The notes beneath the pieces are model-generated. The model worked only from the letters and a program-made list of their open reading frames with translations, was not told where the DNA came from and did no database searches. A stretch of DNA of 64,000 nt from Lycorma delicatula (Eukaryota > Arthropoda > Insecta > Hemiptera > Fulgoridae). The translations under genes and the position numbers were made by a program. Shown piece after piece: positions 12,156 to 22,845 of this stretch. Every line of letters begins with the position of its first letter. The stretch's first letter is position 1. Location: assembly GCF_047948215.1 (NCBI RefSeq), contig NC_134464.1, positions 4,288,001-4,352,000 of the forward strand. The letters run 5' to 3'.

Positions 12156-13834
12156 CAGTAGCATGCAAATTAATCCAAACACAGTTGTTAATTAATAAAA
12201 AAAATCATGCCTGTACAATTTGTGTGAATATCAATTAATATTTACTTCTTTATACTTCATCATGAAACCATACCGATATTATTTATTGCTTTAATAAGGT
12301 AAATTTTTGTAGCACAATTCATTTTTGAGTCATTTTTTGATTATTGCCTAATGATTTTCAATCTGGTTGAAGTCCTGGGGTATTACATGACTACAGGAGC
12401 ACTAATGTTTTCCACTTTTTGGCAGTATGATATGGCCCCAAATCTTGTTGGAACATTTTGTTGCCTTCTGGGTATTTGTTTTAAAGTTGTCACAACCCTT
12501 TTCTTTAGAAACTTTATAGCCATCACTTTTCAACATACCATCTACTGGAAGTAATGAACAAGTGCCTTCAAATGTGAACCAACCCAAAACATTTTTTTCT
12601 GGGAATTAAGTGATTGTTGGATATGACCATGTGATGTATTTTCATCTGATGTTTTTTAATATAGAGAACATTTTGCCCTTGAACTAAAAAAGTGTCTCAG
12701 AAAACAATTTTCTAATCATCTTTGATTCAGTTAGTATTACTTTGGCCCACAAGGGCCTTTTTTGCACATTGCTGGTGTTAAAAGCTTCTTTACAGCTGGC
12801 CAATGAGCTTTCTGTCCTGCAGCAAGAAATCGGCATCTAACAGTTCTCAAGTGTAAATCTGTTCCAGTGGTTCCTATTTCTTGATTAAAGTCCACAACAG
12901 ACAATTTTGGATAAAGTTTACTTTCTGTCACGAATAATTGATCCTGTGTTGAAGTAGTTATTCTTTTATCCTCATACTCATACTTGCCTTTCCTTTGCGG
13001 TGAAAAGGAACCAGTTATTTTAAACTGTTATAAAGTAGAATTCACTGTCCCTAGTCCAACACAGACAGAAGCTATTTGATACTGTGTCATACTGGTATGC
13101 TCAGAAAGAGAAACAATTTTCAAAAGCTTTCTTGCAGTTATGTCTATTATAATGAACTCAAAACTCATGAAAGTAATAAAAAATGAAATAAACTGTCACA
13201 AAAATTCATTTATAAATGAAAATTGCTAAATAACCTCACATTACTCAGACCATTATTGAGCGGTGTGGTCAAGCAATATAGTCTATACCCTCAACATAGA
13301 AATAACAAAAAATTCTGTGTTCAGGTTAATTTGCACACTGTTGTATTATTTCATGCTGTACCATTATTACTTTATTTTACTATTAAAATAAGTATTCAGC
13401 TATTTATTTATTTTTTTTAAATAATCAAACAATCACTTTCAAATCAAGCCTCTAAGAACAGTCTTATTAGTAGAAATTCACTGCTAATTAGCAGAGTGCT
13501 CTTCAGTCTGTAGTTCGTGGAGCGTACTACTGTGTGTATATTATTAGCTTCAAAAGCTATTTGGAAAATATATACCCAAAATAAAAATATCATTTATAGT
13601 TTTTAATAATGTTATCACGTTTATTCTTACTGTTCAGTGAACAATTAAGTAATAGATATCTCAGTGTTATATACCTTTACATCAGACATTTTTGGAAAAA
13701 AAAAAATTATTTTCTCACCCAAAAAAAAAGACTGAATATTATAGAATTAAAATTAGAAATTGTAGCTAATTCATTCAAAGTTAATTTTTAATATTCACAT
13801 ACTATTCAAAGAGAAATTAATTAGCATGCTGCTC
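12156..13834 (-). mobile_element. Tc1-like DNA transposon, decayed full-length relic
   Basis: The 1.68-kb span fits the usual size of Tc1 elements. The left end reads CAGTAGCATGCAAATTAAT after a TA dinucleotide at 12154-12155. The reverse complement of the right end reads GAGCAGCATGCTAATTAAT, so about 16 of 19 terminal bases agree. A minus-strand transposase pseudogene lies between them. The right-hand TA is not preserved. The element is strongly A/T-shifted, in keeping with age and with CpG loss in this domain. Confidence 0.65.
12340..13190 (-). pseudogene. Tc1-like transposase pseudogene
   Basis: On the minus strand the frames give, in order: a helix-turn-helix part (SLSEHTSMTQYQIASVCVGL near 13120-13060); an HTH_Tc3-type piece with RTVRCRFLAAGQKAHWP and LLTPAMCKK (12860-12760); a degraded FSDES-like catalytic segment (about 12700); GWFTFEGTCSLLPVDGM with DGYK (12590-12510); and a C-terminal PQDFNQIENH.AII (12370-12340) matching the usual SPDLNPIENLWA block. 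At least three stops and several frameshifts interrupt it. The expected length is about 340 residues. The first catalytic Asp region is badly damaged. Confidence 0.7.
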
Positions 13835-14179
13835 AATGAATCGGTATTGATAACATTACTTGATTTTTGGATTAAATGTTTCTTCTGAAATTTTCTTCCA
13901 ATAACTTGTAATTTTTCTTCTGAAAATATTATTGGATCAATTCATAAAACTAAAATCTCTGACCATTTTTCCATCGCCCTCCATCTCAGAATGGAAAATA
14001 ATGTAAACAACAGTACTAAAGAGCAGTCATTTAATGAAGAAGTAGATTATATGTAGTGCAAAATCTTAAAGCAGAAAAGCGGGAGAATGTTGTTGGGTCA
14101 TGCACAGATGTTGATGATGTGCTAAATTCTTTTTTGAATAAACTGACCGATCATATAAAAAATGTAACATGTAAAAAAC

Positions 14180-15560
14180 GTACAACACAAATATAGACCT
14201 TTAAAAACTGGATAACTATCAGCTTAGTCGTGTATATTAGAAATCTTGATAAGTTATACAAAACTCTACTCAAACAACTTTTCGATATCAATTTAAAATC
14301 TAAATATAAAAAATACAGAAATCTTTTAGACGAACTAATTAAAAAACGTAAACAGAACTATTATAAAAGTAAAATTTGACAAGCTAACTGTAAAAGGATG
14401 TGGGACAATGTAAACGAACTATTAAATATTAAAAAAAAACAAAAATTGTTTCAGAAATAGACCCTGAAATTTTAAATGACCATTTTGTTCAAGTAGGTGA
14501 AGAATATGCAGAAAAGTTGTTAAATGCAAATATCTCTGTTATGCATGACAATCATAAACCAAATGCGGTTCATGGTTCTTTTTTTTTTTGTTTCCAACAA
14601 ATGAAAATGAAATTATCAATATAATTACTCATCTCAGAAATATATGCTTAAAAAACATCTTTCCATATATAGCTAAGCATATTAAAGAACTAATAAATAA
14701 ATTTAAATCGCTAATATTATCCCACTCTTCAAGTAGTGAGAACATTGTATTCCCACAAATTACCATCCGATAAGCTTCTTACGTGATCCATCTAAAATTA
14801 TGGAAAAAATTATCAAATCACGAGTGACAAAATATTTAAGTAGATTCAACTTATTTCATGCAAATCAATATGGATTTCAACCGAAGAAAAGCACACAAGT
14901 TGTGATAAATTACCTTATCAGGTGCATATTAAATAACTTTAAGAATAATAAAAAAACTATAGTTGTGTTTTTAGATCTGGCAAAAGCCTTTGACATCATC
15001 CTACAATCAAAGCTGCTACAAAAATTAAATAGTTTGGGAATAAGTGGCTTACCCCATAAATTATTACAAGTTACCTAAAAAACAGATCCGCAAATACTTA
15101 GAATCGACAAAAATACCAGCATAAAGCATTTCACAGAATATGGCCTACCACAGGGATAAGTTTTATCCCTTATCTTAGTCTTATTGTACATAAATAACTT
15201 ACTAAACCTAAAAAAACTGTTATATAATATCTTTTGCTGATGATACTGCCTTGATTTTCATGGTCTCCTTATGGGATGAGGTTATAAGATTAGCTGAAGA
15301 AGGTCTTAGGGGTGTCAAAGCTTGGTTTGACAAACCTTAAATGTTAAAAACAATGTGTTTAAATAGTCACCTTGCTTAACTTAAATAATTTAACCGTCCA
15401 TTCAATAAACTGCAAAAAGCCAACTTTACTTCATGTCTGTGTTCCAAACTAGAAAAAGTAAATAAAATAAAATATCTTGGTGTCTCGACAGACTCTCACC
15501 TTAAATGGAATGTGCACATTAACAATATGTGCAAAAGAATCCTTAAATTCCAGCAAATTA
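14180..15560 (+). pseudogene. CR1/Jockey-like LINE ORF2 relic (linker and reverse transcriptase)
   Basis: Frame pieces follow the order of a non-LTR retrotransposon ORF2. First is a pre-RT linker (IRNLDKLYKTLLKQL, then KYRNLL and RKQNYYKSK; 14240-14380). Next are RT motifs: SRVTKYL with QYGFQPKKST (14815-14900), the first catalytic Asp block FLDLAKAFD (14970-14996), YGLPQG (about 15140-15160), FADDTAL-like (about 15233-15253), and KYLGVSTDSHLKW (about 15470-15510). Stops and frameshifts occur throughout, so no active enzyme is made. The endonuclease domain was not found upstream. The exact clade is uncertain. Confidence 0.7.
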
Positions 15561-15744
15561 GTAAACGAAAAAATAACAGTATTGCTAATTTGTATATTTT
15601 GTGTATGCCCAGTCAACATTGTAATATGGAATGTGTTTGTGGGGTGGGGCAAGAAACATACACTTTTAATAAAGCATATGCGCATCAAAAACACTTAATA
15701 AAAGCAGCCTTAAATATGCCCAGACTTTACCTTACATCTTGACC

Positions 15745-16030
15745 TCAATGGGAAGACACCCACCATTGACAGGTTTGACTGTCATGCCACCCACTTCGTA
15801 CCGAGCCCTTTGGGGTTTTACTGGAGATCATCTTCATGGCCTCAAGACATATCTCATCTGGCTGCTGTCAAGATGCCACTGATGCAAATGCCACAAGCGA
15901 TATTCACATCAGTGTAATGCGCCTAACTCGGATCCTATCGATGAACTTAACAAGTCCCAAACGGGACTGTCCGATTGAGCTGATCAACAGTCCCAACCAA
16001 GTGAGGGTGAGCCCAACATGCAAAACAGAA
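15745..16030 (+). repeat. R1-like LINE 3' segment, copy 1
   Basis: Shares anchors with 61565-61725: AGACACCCAC, CCGAGCCCTT followed by GGGTTTTAC, and GATGCCACTGATGCAAATGCC. Where the 61.6-kb copy has ACCGGAGGTCGTCTT this one has ACTGGAGATCATCTT, i.e. CpG replaced by TG/CA. It is non-coding and joins directly to the older LINE relic on its left. Confidence 0.6.
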
Positions 16031-16039
16031 ACCAGCTAC

Positions 16040-16480
16040 TAAGAAAACTAAAAACAGTAAATAAAAAACTGTTAATTGTAAACTAAACAAAAAATAAATA
16101 AAACACTAACTCAACCAAAACACAAAAAATAAACTAAACCAGTAATAATGAATTAAACAAACTAACTTGAACAAACCTTTTACTACACCTTAACAAACCT
16201 AAAATGAATGCAACAAAACACTAAAGAAAACACACCAACTCTAAACACTAATTCAAAAACTAAAACCTGTTAAACACAAATCATAAAACTAACAAACAGT
16301 AAATATGAAACCTTAACCTAAAACAAATCTAATAAAATGAACGAAAAAAAACAACCTCTGAACATTAATCCAAAAACTAAAACTAATAGAACACAAACCA
16401 TAAAACTAACAAACAAAAGCAAACAATAATTATAAAACGTAAACAAAACTCAATAAAACCACAAATTGTAATAGTTTATC
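16040..16480. repeat. A/C-rich, G-poor tract with ~117-bp imperfect tandem units
   Basis: The plus strand is almost free of G and T-poor over some 400 bp, built from AAACTAAAAC-like words. Two clear units start at CTCTAAACACTAATTC (16239) and CTCTGAACATTAATCC (16356), a 117-bp period. A more diverged unit may precede them. Such strand asymmetry is unusual next to the surrounding T-rich DNA. Confidence 0.6.
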
Positions 16481-16559
16481 AATTGTTACAGTAGAAACTA
16501 TTACAATACGAACGTAATCACTTAAACTTAAACTTAAACTTTAACTTTTGACAAATAAT

Positions 16560-17220
16560 AAAATGACGATCAGTTGTTATATATATAATTTAATTATGCT
16601 AGTTTTATAATTTTAATCGTAATTATATTCTTGTTGACGATGGCAGAATAGCTGAAAATGTTCGAGGGAATTAAACTAGAATTTGGTAAGCTGTTAAATT
16701 ATATTAATAGTTATTTTACCAAACAGTGCCATGTTCGAAAAACTAAATTGAAACTGTTGTTTAACTCTCCTGAAAAGATGAGTTTTTCAAATTTGTTATT
16801 TCAGCATGGTGGGGATGATATACTGACTCCCTGCAATATGTTTCTGGGTCAGCAGTTAAATAATTTTTTCTGTGAATTTGTTTTCCGATGACTCTTGGTA
16901 TTTTTATTTCACCTCTTCAGCCTCTTCACTATATTTCAAGAAATATGTTTTTGAGATATGTTTCTGAAATATGTCTTGCGCTTGGTTTATTATAAATAAT
17001 ATTCTGCAGTGTTATAGCGCACTTGGACCAAAAACTAATTCGACAAAACTGTTTATTCACTGAAGTAAAAAGCTATTGATAATTAAAAAATGTTATTTGA
17101 TTAAAAAAAGGGATTTTCAGTCACAATCAATCACATTCAAGAAAGTTTATGAAGAAATGTGCACTTCGATGTCTTGAAAGAAAAATTATATAGGGAGAAA
17201 AAATACACAGGCATGCTGTG
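16560..17220. other. non-coding stretch
   Basis: Nothing recognised. The open frame at 16658-16891 shows no familiar motif. Confidence 0.4.
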
Positions 17221-17222
17221 AC

Positions 17223-17382
17223 CTGCTTGATCTCAAAATCTGTGAAGAGCTTTGCAGGCTGCAGTGTTCCTGCACATTGAGCTTTGTCCATAACAACTAT
17301 TTGAGTATAAGGATGATAATAGTCATATGTTTTACAAATAGAAAGATCTAGTATATATTTTCTTATCTCAAGGGCAGATGTT
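17223..17382 (-). CDS. exon-like open segment, unrecognised protein
   Basis: On the minus strand a 160-bp segment is bounded by an AG (acceptor-like, 17383-17384) and a GT (donor CAG|GTCACA, GT at 17221-17222). It encodes 53 codons without a stop. The residues include ALEIRKYILDLSICKTYDYY and KAQCAGTLQPAKLFTDFEIK, a balanced composition unlike the Ile/Phe/Asn-rich random frames nearby. I do not recognise the family. The acceptor lacks a clear pyrimidine tract, which weakens the case. No neighbouring exons could be joined to it. It could also be a transposon fragment. Confidence 0.3.
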
Positions 17383-17544
17383 CTACACATATCTTTTTCT
17401 TATAATTTAAAAGGATTTTTAATGAGTAGCTTTCTTTCTAAACGTGATATAATTTGATCAGTTACTGTACATAACCATATATTGAAGTACTATCAATAAT
17501 AAAAATTCATTTCTGAAAAAAGTATTGGTTTTTATAAAGGGAGA

Positions 17545-17795
17545 TAAAGAATCACACTTGAGGTTTAAATCTACCTGTCTATGAAATCATATTAATATGC
17601 ACTTTGAACTTACTGTTCCAGGGTGCTTGGGTTTTAAAGTATCTTGTCTATGGTGTTACACACATAGAACTAATTGTCCTCAGGGCACTTAGGGTTCAAG
17701 GTTACCTGTGTGGTGTTACTCATGTAGAACTTGCTGTACCCAGGAGGGTGCTTAGTGTTTAAAGATTTCCAGTCTATTTTCACCATATGTAGATG
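17545..17795. repeat. ~61-bp minisatellite, 3 to 4 copies
   Basis: Three clear units start with GAAC at 17606, 17667 and 17727 (61, 60 and ~65 bp), each reading GAACT..TGT.C followed by GGGTGCTT/GGGCACTT and a GTTTAAA/GTTCAAGG word. A partial, more diverged unit precedes them from about 17545. Copies differ at roughly a quarter of positions. Confidence 0.75.
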
Positions 17796-18171
17796 GTTTT
17801 GCGGAGATGGCTATTGGCCCAATGGCTGGCCTCTGCCTGGAACCACCCTTGTTGATTAGCTGTCAGTCTAATGTGAATAAACATAATGAATATGAGTTAC
17901 CACCTGTTTGTGAAAGCAGAAGTGTAATGTATCAGTAATAACACAGAAATGTTTTTTCAATTCAGTCTTTTGAATAATAAGAGAATAATAATAGTAAGAG
18001 AAAATTATTACGAGGAACCTTAATTATGAGTTTTGTTTTAAAAAAATTGCAAGTCATACAGATGCTTATTTTTGAAAACTGGAATTTACTGTATAAGGAT
18101 ATTTAATAATTTAACGAATATGGTATCATTTGTTGAATTCAGGATAATTTTTCACTCAAGGGTCATTACTT

Positions 18172-18297
18172 GAACCATCTCAGGATGGTCAACCTGAGAC
18201 TACACTGTATTTACATTTATTCTTAACAAACAACCTCATTCATCATATGAATTAATGCATTACGTTGGTTCCGCAGGCTAAACAGAAAAGAGAGTAG
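18172..18297 (+). repeat. SINE family 1, decayed tail copy
   Basis: Carries CTCAGGATGGTCAACCTGAG, matching CTCAGGTACGGTCGAACTGAG in the copy at 34678, and ends GGTTCCGCAGGCTAAACAG. CGGTCGA has become TGGTCAA. The head is missing. Confidence 0.65.
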
Positions 18298-18739
18298 GAT
18301 GAGTTGAACCATCAGAATAAACCACTGACATTCAAGTAACCCGTATCATGTAATTACTCGATTTATAACAATAAAAGTTATTTTTTGAAATGTAAACGTG
18401 TACTTCATGTACATTCCATACATGGCGTTTTTGTAAACTTAGTTGATAAGCAAATGCTCTTTTAAAAATTATTACATACGTAATTTTTCTACTGTTATGT
18501 TGAACAACATGATTTCCCACTGATCTCTGTAATTGGATAAGTAATACCATGATGAAAGTAACAAGGTGTGTTTAAATTCATTTATGCGGTTGGCGCACAA
18601 ACAGAAGCAAGACATCAATGTGATTAAAGGCAGAATTATCAAAAATAAACAAACTTTTGAAACATAAAAGAATAAAATTTATTGACGTATATGAAAATTG
18701 GCGTCGAAATGTGGATTTTTACTCTAATGTTTATAAATA

Positions 18740-18778
18740 GGAAGTGCCATACTCACGTGTGCATGTACACGCACTTCC
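18740..18778. repeat. short imperfect hairpin
   Basis: GGAAGTGC at 18740 pairs with GCACTTCC ending at 18778; the interior CGTGT/ACACG can extend the stem. No function can be assigned. Confidence 0.5.
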
Positions 18779-18799
18779 AAATAAATATGGAGTGTAGGT

Positions 18800-19838
18800 T
18801 TTTTGTTTATTTTATATAAAATTTAATCGACTGTATGTGGAGTCGAGAATTATGATCTAAATGATTATTTTCGTTTATTTCTTAACAATATAATATTTTT
18901 TTCTTAATAAACAATTTACCTTGAATTAATTATTAATGTACTATTAGATACAGAGCGGTTCAGAAAATAATTAACTTTAATTATTTTAATTCAAAATGAA
19001 AATATAATGGAAACATTTTATATGAAATAGAAAATAAAATAGTTTTCATTAACATAAAAACCAAAACCGACCATTTTGCAAATATAAATAAAAATAAAAA
19101 ATGTTAACAAAGAGGACAAAACCGACTAGAGTTCGAAAGTATCCAAAATAATACAACTACATGTCTTATTGCCAATTTTTTTTTGCATTTAAATATCAAT
19201 ATTTTTTCTCTGACATAAAATTATTCATGAGTTATTATAAGAACATTAAATAGAAGTTGAAGTACGTTATTTAAAAAATTAGTCAATTAAATGAAATTCT
19301 ATGATAACACCATATATTTTCATATGTTGTAATACACATAACAGATAAAGTAAAAACTCTTAGAAAATATTCTTAGGCAAACTTAAATAAATTAATACTT
19401 CGACTAAAACCTATATTAAAAATGAAACATCAAAATACGATGGACTACGAATTACAAGATAAAAATAAACTTTCATCGTGTTCTTTAACTTCTCTCTTAT
19501 TAACTATCATGTAACTTGTGTTTTTTCATGTTGGTAGTTTTCGAGAGTTTCTTCTCTCGTTTTTTTGCAGTGTTATTCTCCTGAATTTGTTTATTTGCAT
19601 GTTTCAATCTAATGTAAGTTTGCGTTCTTACTAAGCAATGAATTACTTCTTCAGGAAATTCATTTTTTGTCTTATTCATTTTGGTATCCGTAAAAAAATA
19701 AGTAATATCTCATTTTCCCGTGTAAATTAGATTATTAGAAGCAATTTCTTTCAAAAATTGTTTTTTGATAATATTTTTAATTAAACTAAAAAATCATCAA
19801 TTCCAAAGATTGACCAAAATAAATAATATCAGATCTTT
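18800..19838. other. non-coding stretch
   Basis: AT-rich, CpG-poor DNA; no gene or repeat recognised. Confidence 0.5.
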
Positions 19839-19849
19839 AGTTATAAAAT
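19839..19849. repeat. target-site duplication, left copy
   Basis: AGTTATAAAAT, identical to 22835-22845 immediately beyond the A-rich tail of the RTE element. The leading A of the right copy could belong to the tail, so at least 10 bp are certain. Confidence 0.85.
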
Positions 19850-22810
19850 GGTAAAATAAATTATTCCTTGGTAAAATATTCCGGAGGTAAAATAGTCCCC
19901 CGTTCGGATCTCCGGGTGGGGACTACTAAGGAAGGGGTCACCAGAAAAGTAAAAAATAACATTCTACGAGTCGGAGGGTGGAATGTTAGAAGCTTAAAAA
20001 AGGTTGGTAGGCTAGAGAATTTAAAAAGGGAAATGGATAGGGTAAACGTGGATATAGTAGGAATTAGTGAGGTTCGGTGGGAAGAGGAAGGCGACTTTTG
20101 GTCGGGTGACTTTAGAGTAATTAACTCAGCGTCAAATAATGGGCAGGCAGGAGTAGGTTTCGTGATGAACAAGAAAATAGGGAGGAGAGTGGAGTATTTC
20201 AAGACGCATAGCGATAGAGTCATTGTAATAAGGATAAATTCAAAACCTAAACCGACAACGATTGTTAACGTCTATATGCCTACAAGCGCCCATGATGATG
20301 ATGAGGTAGAATGTCTATACGAAGAGATTGATGAAACAATTAAACACGTAAAAGGAGATGAAAATTTAATAATAGTTGGAGATTGGAATGCAAGCATTGG
20401 AAAAGGCAAGGAAGGAAATATAGTGGGTGAATACGGGCTGGGCAAAAGGAATGAAAGAGGGGACCGACTTATAGAGTTTTGCACGAAGTATAATTTAGTA
20501 ATTGCCAACACCCAATTTAAAAATCATAATAGAAGAATATACACTTGGAAAAAGCCAGGCGATACTGCAAGGTATCAGATAGATTATATCATGGTTAAGC
20601 AAAGATTTAGAAATCAACTCGTGGACTGCAAAACTTACCCTGGAGCAGACATTGATAGCGACCATAATTTGGTGATAATGAAATGTAGATTGGGGTTTAA
20701 AAACCTGAAGAAAAGGTGTCAGATGAATCGGTGGAATTTAGAGAAGCTTGAGGAAGAGGAGGTAAAGAAGATTTTTGAGGAGGACATCGCTAGAGGTCTG
20801 AGTAAAAAAGATAAGATAGAAAATGTAGAAGAAGAATGGGAGAATGTTAAAAAGGAAATTCTTAAATCAGCAGAAGTGAACTTAGGCGGAATAAAGAGAA
20901 CTGGTAGAAAACCTTGGGTTTCAGACGATATATTGCAGCTGATGGATGAACGTAGAAAATATAAGAATGCTAGTGATGAAGAAAGTAAAAGGAACTATCG
21001 GCAATTAAGAAATGCTATAAACAGGAAGTGCAAACTGGCGAAAGAAGAGTGGATTAAAGAAAAGTGTTCAGAAGTGGAAAGAGAAATGAACATTGGTAAA
21101 ATAGACGGAGCATACAGGAAAGTTAAGGAAAATTTTGGGGTACATAAATTAAAATCTAATAATGTGTTAAACAAAGATGGTACACCTATATATAATACGA
21201 AAGGTAAAGTCGATAGATGGGTGGAATATATTGAAGAGTTATACGGAGGAAATGAATTAGAAAATGGTTTTATAGAGGAAGAAGAGGAAGTTGAGGAGGA
21301 TGAAATGGGAGAAACAATACTGAGATCTGAATTTAAGAGAGCATTAAAAGATTTAAATGGCAGAAAGGCTCCTGGAATAGACGGAATACCTGTAGAATTA
21401 CTGCGCAGTGCAGGGGAGGAGGCGATTGATAGATTATACAAACTGGTGTGTAATATTTATGAAAAAGGGGAATTTTCGTCAGACTTCAAAAAAAGTGTTA
21501 TAGTAATGATACCAAAGAAATCAGGGGCAGATAAATGTGAAGAATACAGAACAATTAGTTTAACTAGTCATGCATCAAAAATCTTAACTAGAATTCTATA
21601 CAGAAGAATTGAGAGGAGAGTGGAGGAAGTGTTAGGAGAAGACCAATTTGGTTTCAGGAAAAGTATAGGGACAAGGGAAGCAATTTTAGGCCTCAGATTA
21701 ATAGTAGAAGGAAGATTAAAGAAAAACAAACCAACATACTTGGCGTTTATAGACCTAGAAAAGGCATTCGATAACGTAGACTGGAATAAAATGTTCAGCA
21801 TTTTAAAAAAATTAGGGTTCAAATACAGAGATAGAAGAACAATTGCTAACATGTACAGGAACCAAACAGCAACAGTAGCAATTGAAGAACATAAGAAAGA
21901 AGCCATAATAAGAAAGGGAGTCCGACAAGGATGTTCTCTATCTCCGTTACTTTTTAATCTTTACATGGAACTAGCAGTTAATGATGTTAAAGAACAATTT
22001 AGATTCGGAGTAACAGTACAAGGTGAAAAGATAAAGATGCTACGATTTGCTGATGATATAGTAATTCTAGCCGAGAATAAAAAGGATTTAGAAGAAACAA
22101 TGAACGGCATAGATGAAGTCCTACGCAAGAACTATCGCATGAAAATAAACAAGAACAAAACAAAAGTAATGAAATGTAGTAGAAATAACAAAGATGGACC
22201 ACTGAATGTGAAAATAGGAGGAGAAAAGATTATGGAGGTAGAAGAATTTAGTTATTTGGGAAGTAGAATTACTAAAGATGGACGAAGCAGGAGCGATATA
22301 AAATGCCGAATAGCACAAGCTAAACGAGCCTTCAGTAAGAAATATAATTTGTTTACATCAAAAATTAATTTAAATGTCAGGAAAAGATTTTTGAAAGTGT
22401 ATGTTTGGAGTGTCGCTTTATATGGAAGTGAAACTTGGACAATCGGAGTATCTGAGAAGAAAAGGTTAGAAGCTTTTGAAATGTGGTGCTATAGGAGAAT
22501 GTTAAAAATCAGATGGGTGGATAAAGTGACAAATGAGGAGGTATTGCGGCAAATAGATGAAGAAAGAAGCATTTGGAAAAATATAGTTAAAAGAAGAGAC
22601 AGACTTATAGGCCACATATTAAGGCATCCTGGAATAGTCGCTTTAATTTTGGAAGGACAGGTACAAGGGAAAAATTGTGTAGGCAGGCCACGTTTGGAAT
22701 ATGTAAAACAAATTGTTAGGGATGTAGGATGTATAGGGTATACTGAAATGAAACGACTAGCACTAGATAGGGAATCTTGGAGAGCTGCATCAAACCAGTC
22801 AAATGACTGA
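19850..22810 (+). CDS. RTE-type ORF2: endonuclease and reverse transcriptase
   Basis: About 986 codons, ending at TGA 22808-22810. It would nick target DNA and copy its own RNA by target-primed reverse transcription. N-terminal endonuclease/exonuclease/phosphatase domain: GGWNVRSL, ISEVRW, IIVGDWNA and a DSDHNLV catalytic end. Central RT: YLAFIDLEKAFDNVDW, GVRQGCSLSPLLFNLY, the catalytic FADDIV (FADD at 22046-22057) and INKNKTKV then YLGS. C-terminal RTE-type region: LYGSETWT, EMWCYRRM and RLIGHILRH. All catalytic motifs look intact. The frame has no ATG before codon 62 (20033), which would remove the first endonuclease motif. It is open to the element's 5' edge, with a TAA in the flanking duplication at 19844-19846. 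The start is therefore unknown: non-ATG initiation, an upstream fusion, or 5' truncation. Confidence 0.9.
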   Translation, partial: GKINYSLVKYSGGKIVPRSDLRVGTTKEGVTRKVKNNILRVGGWNVRSLKKVGRLENLKREMDRVNVDIVGISEVRWEEEGDFWSGDFRVINSASNNGQAGVGFVMNKKIGRRVEYFKTHSDRVIVIRINSKPKPTTIVNVYMPTSAHDDDEVECLYEEIDETIKHVKGDENLIIVGDWNASIGKGKEGNIVGEYGLGKRNERGDRLIEFCTKYNLVIANTQFKNHNRRIYTWKKPGDTARYQIDYIMVKQRFRNQLVDCKTYPGADIDSDHNLVIMKCRLGFKNLKKRCQMNRWNLEKLEEEEVKKIFEEDIARGLSKKDKIENVEEEWENVKKEILKSAEVNLGGIKRTGRKPWVSDDILQLMDERRKYKNASDEESKRNYRQLRNAINRKCKLAKEEWIKEKCSEVEREMNIGKIDGAYRKVKENFGVHKLKSNNVLNKDGTPIYNTKGKVDRWVEYIEELYGGNELENGFIEEEEEVEEDEMGETILRSEFKRALKDLNGRKAPGIDGIPVELLRSAGEEAIDRLYKLVCNIYEKGEFSSDFKKSVIVMIPKKSGADKCEEYRTISLTSHASKILTRILYRRIERRVEEVLGEDQFGFRKSIGTREAILGLRLIVEGRLKKNKPTYLAFIDLEKAFDNVDWNKMFSILKKLGFKYRDRRTIANMYRNQTATVAIEEHKKEAIIRKGVRQGCSLSPLLFNLYMELAVNDVKEQFRFGVTVQGEKIKMLRFADDIVILAENKKDLEETMNGIDEVLRKNYRMKINKNKTKVMKCSRNNKDGPLNVKIGGEKIMEVEEFSYLGSRITKDGRSRSDIKCRIAQAKRAFSKKYNLFTSKINLNVRKRFLKVYVWSVALYGSETWTIGVSEKKRLEAFEMWCYRRMLKIRWVDKVTNEEVLRQIDEERSIWKNIVKRRDRLIGHILRHPGIVALILEGQVQGKNCVGRPRLEYVKQIVRDVGCIGYTEMKRLALDRESWRAASNQSND

Positions 22811-22834
22811 AGACAAAAAGACAAAAAAAAAAAA
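19850..22834 (+). mobile_element. RTE-type non-LTR retrotransposon, recent insertion
   Basis: A 2985-bp insertion bounded by an 11-bp direct repeat. It has one uninterrupted frame, a 3' untranslated part of only about a dozen bases, and a short AGACAAAA-repeat plus poly(A) tail. The very short 3' end and single endonuclease/RT polypeptide are typical of the RTE clade. The intact frame and perfect target-site duplication point to a recent insertion. The 5' edge falls inside the open frame and no upstream promoter or untranslated leader is visible, so the copy may be slightly 5'-truncated. The motif GGTAAAATA occurs three times in its first 46 bp. Confidence 0.85.
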
Positions 22835-22845
22835 AGTTATAAAAT
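22835..22845. repeat. target-site duplication, right copy
   Basis: AGTTATAAAAT directly after the poly(A) tail; matches 19839-19849. Confidence 0.85.

Noticed and set aside
18440..18560. Possible 48-bp minus-strand exon between ATTACAG and GTATGT
   Set aside because: Splice-like words are common in AT-rich DNA, and the segment is too short to show coding.
19861..22824. Several minus-strand open frames of 65-148 codons
   Set aside because: All lie opposite the RTE ORF and are low-complexity Ser/Leu/Phe shadows of its A/G-rich coding strand.
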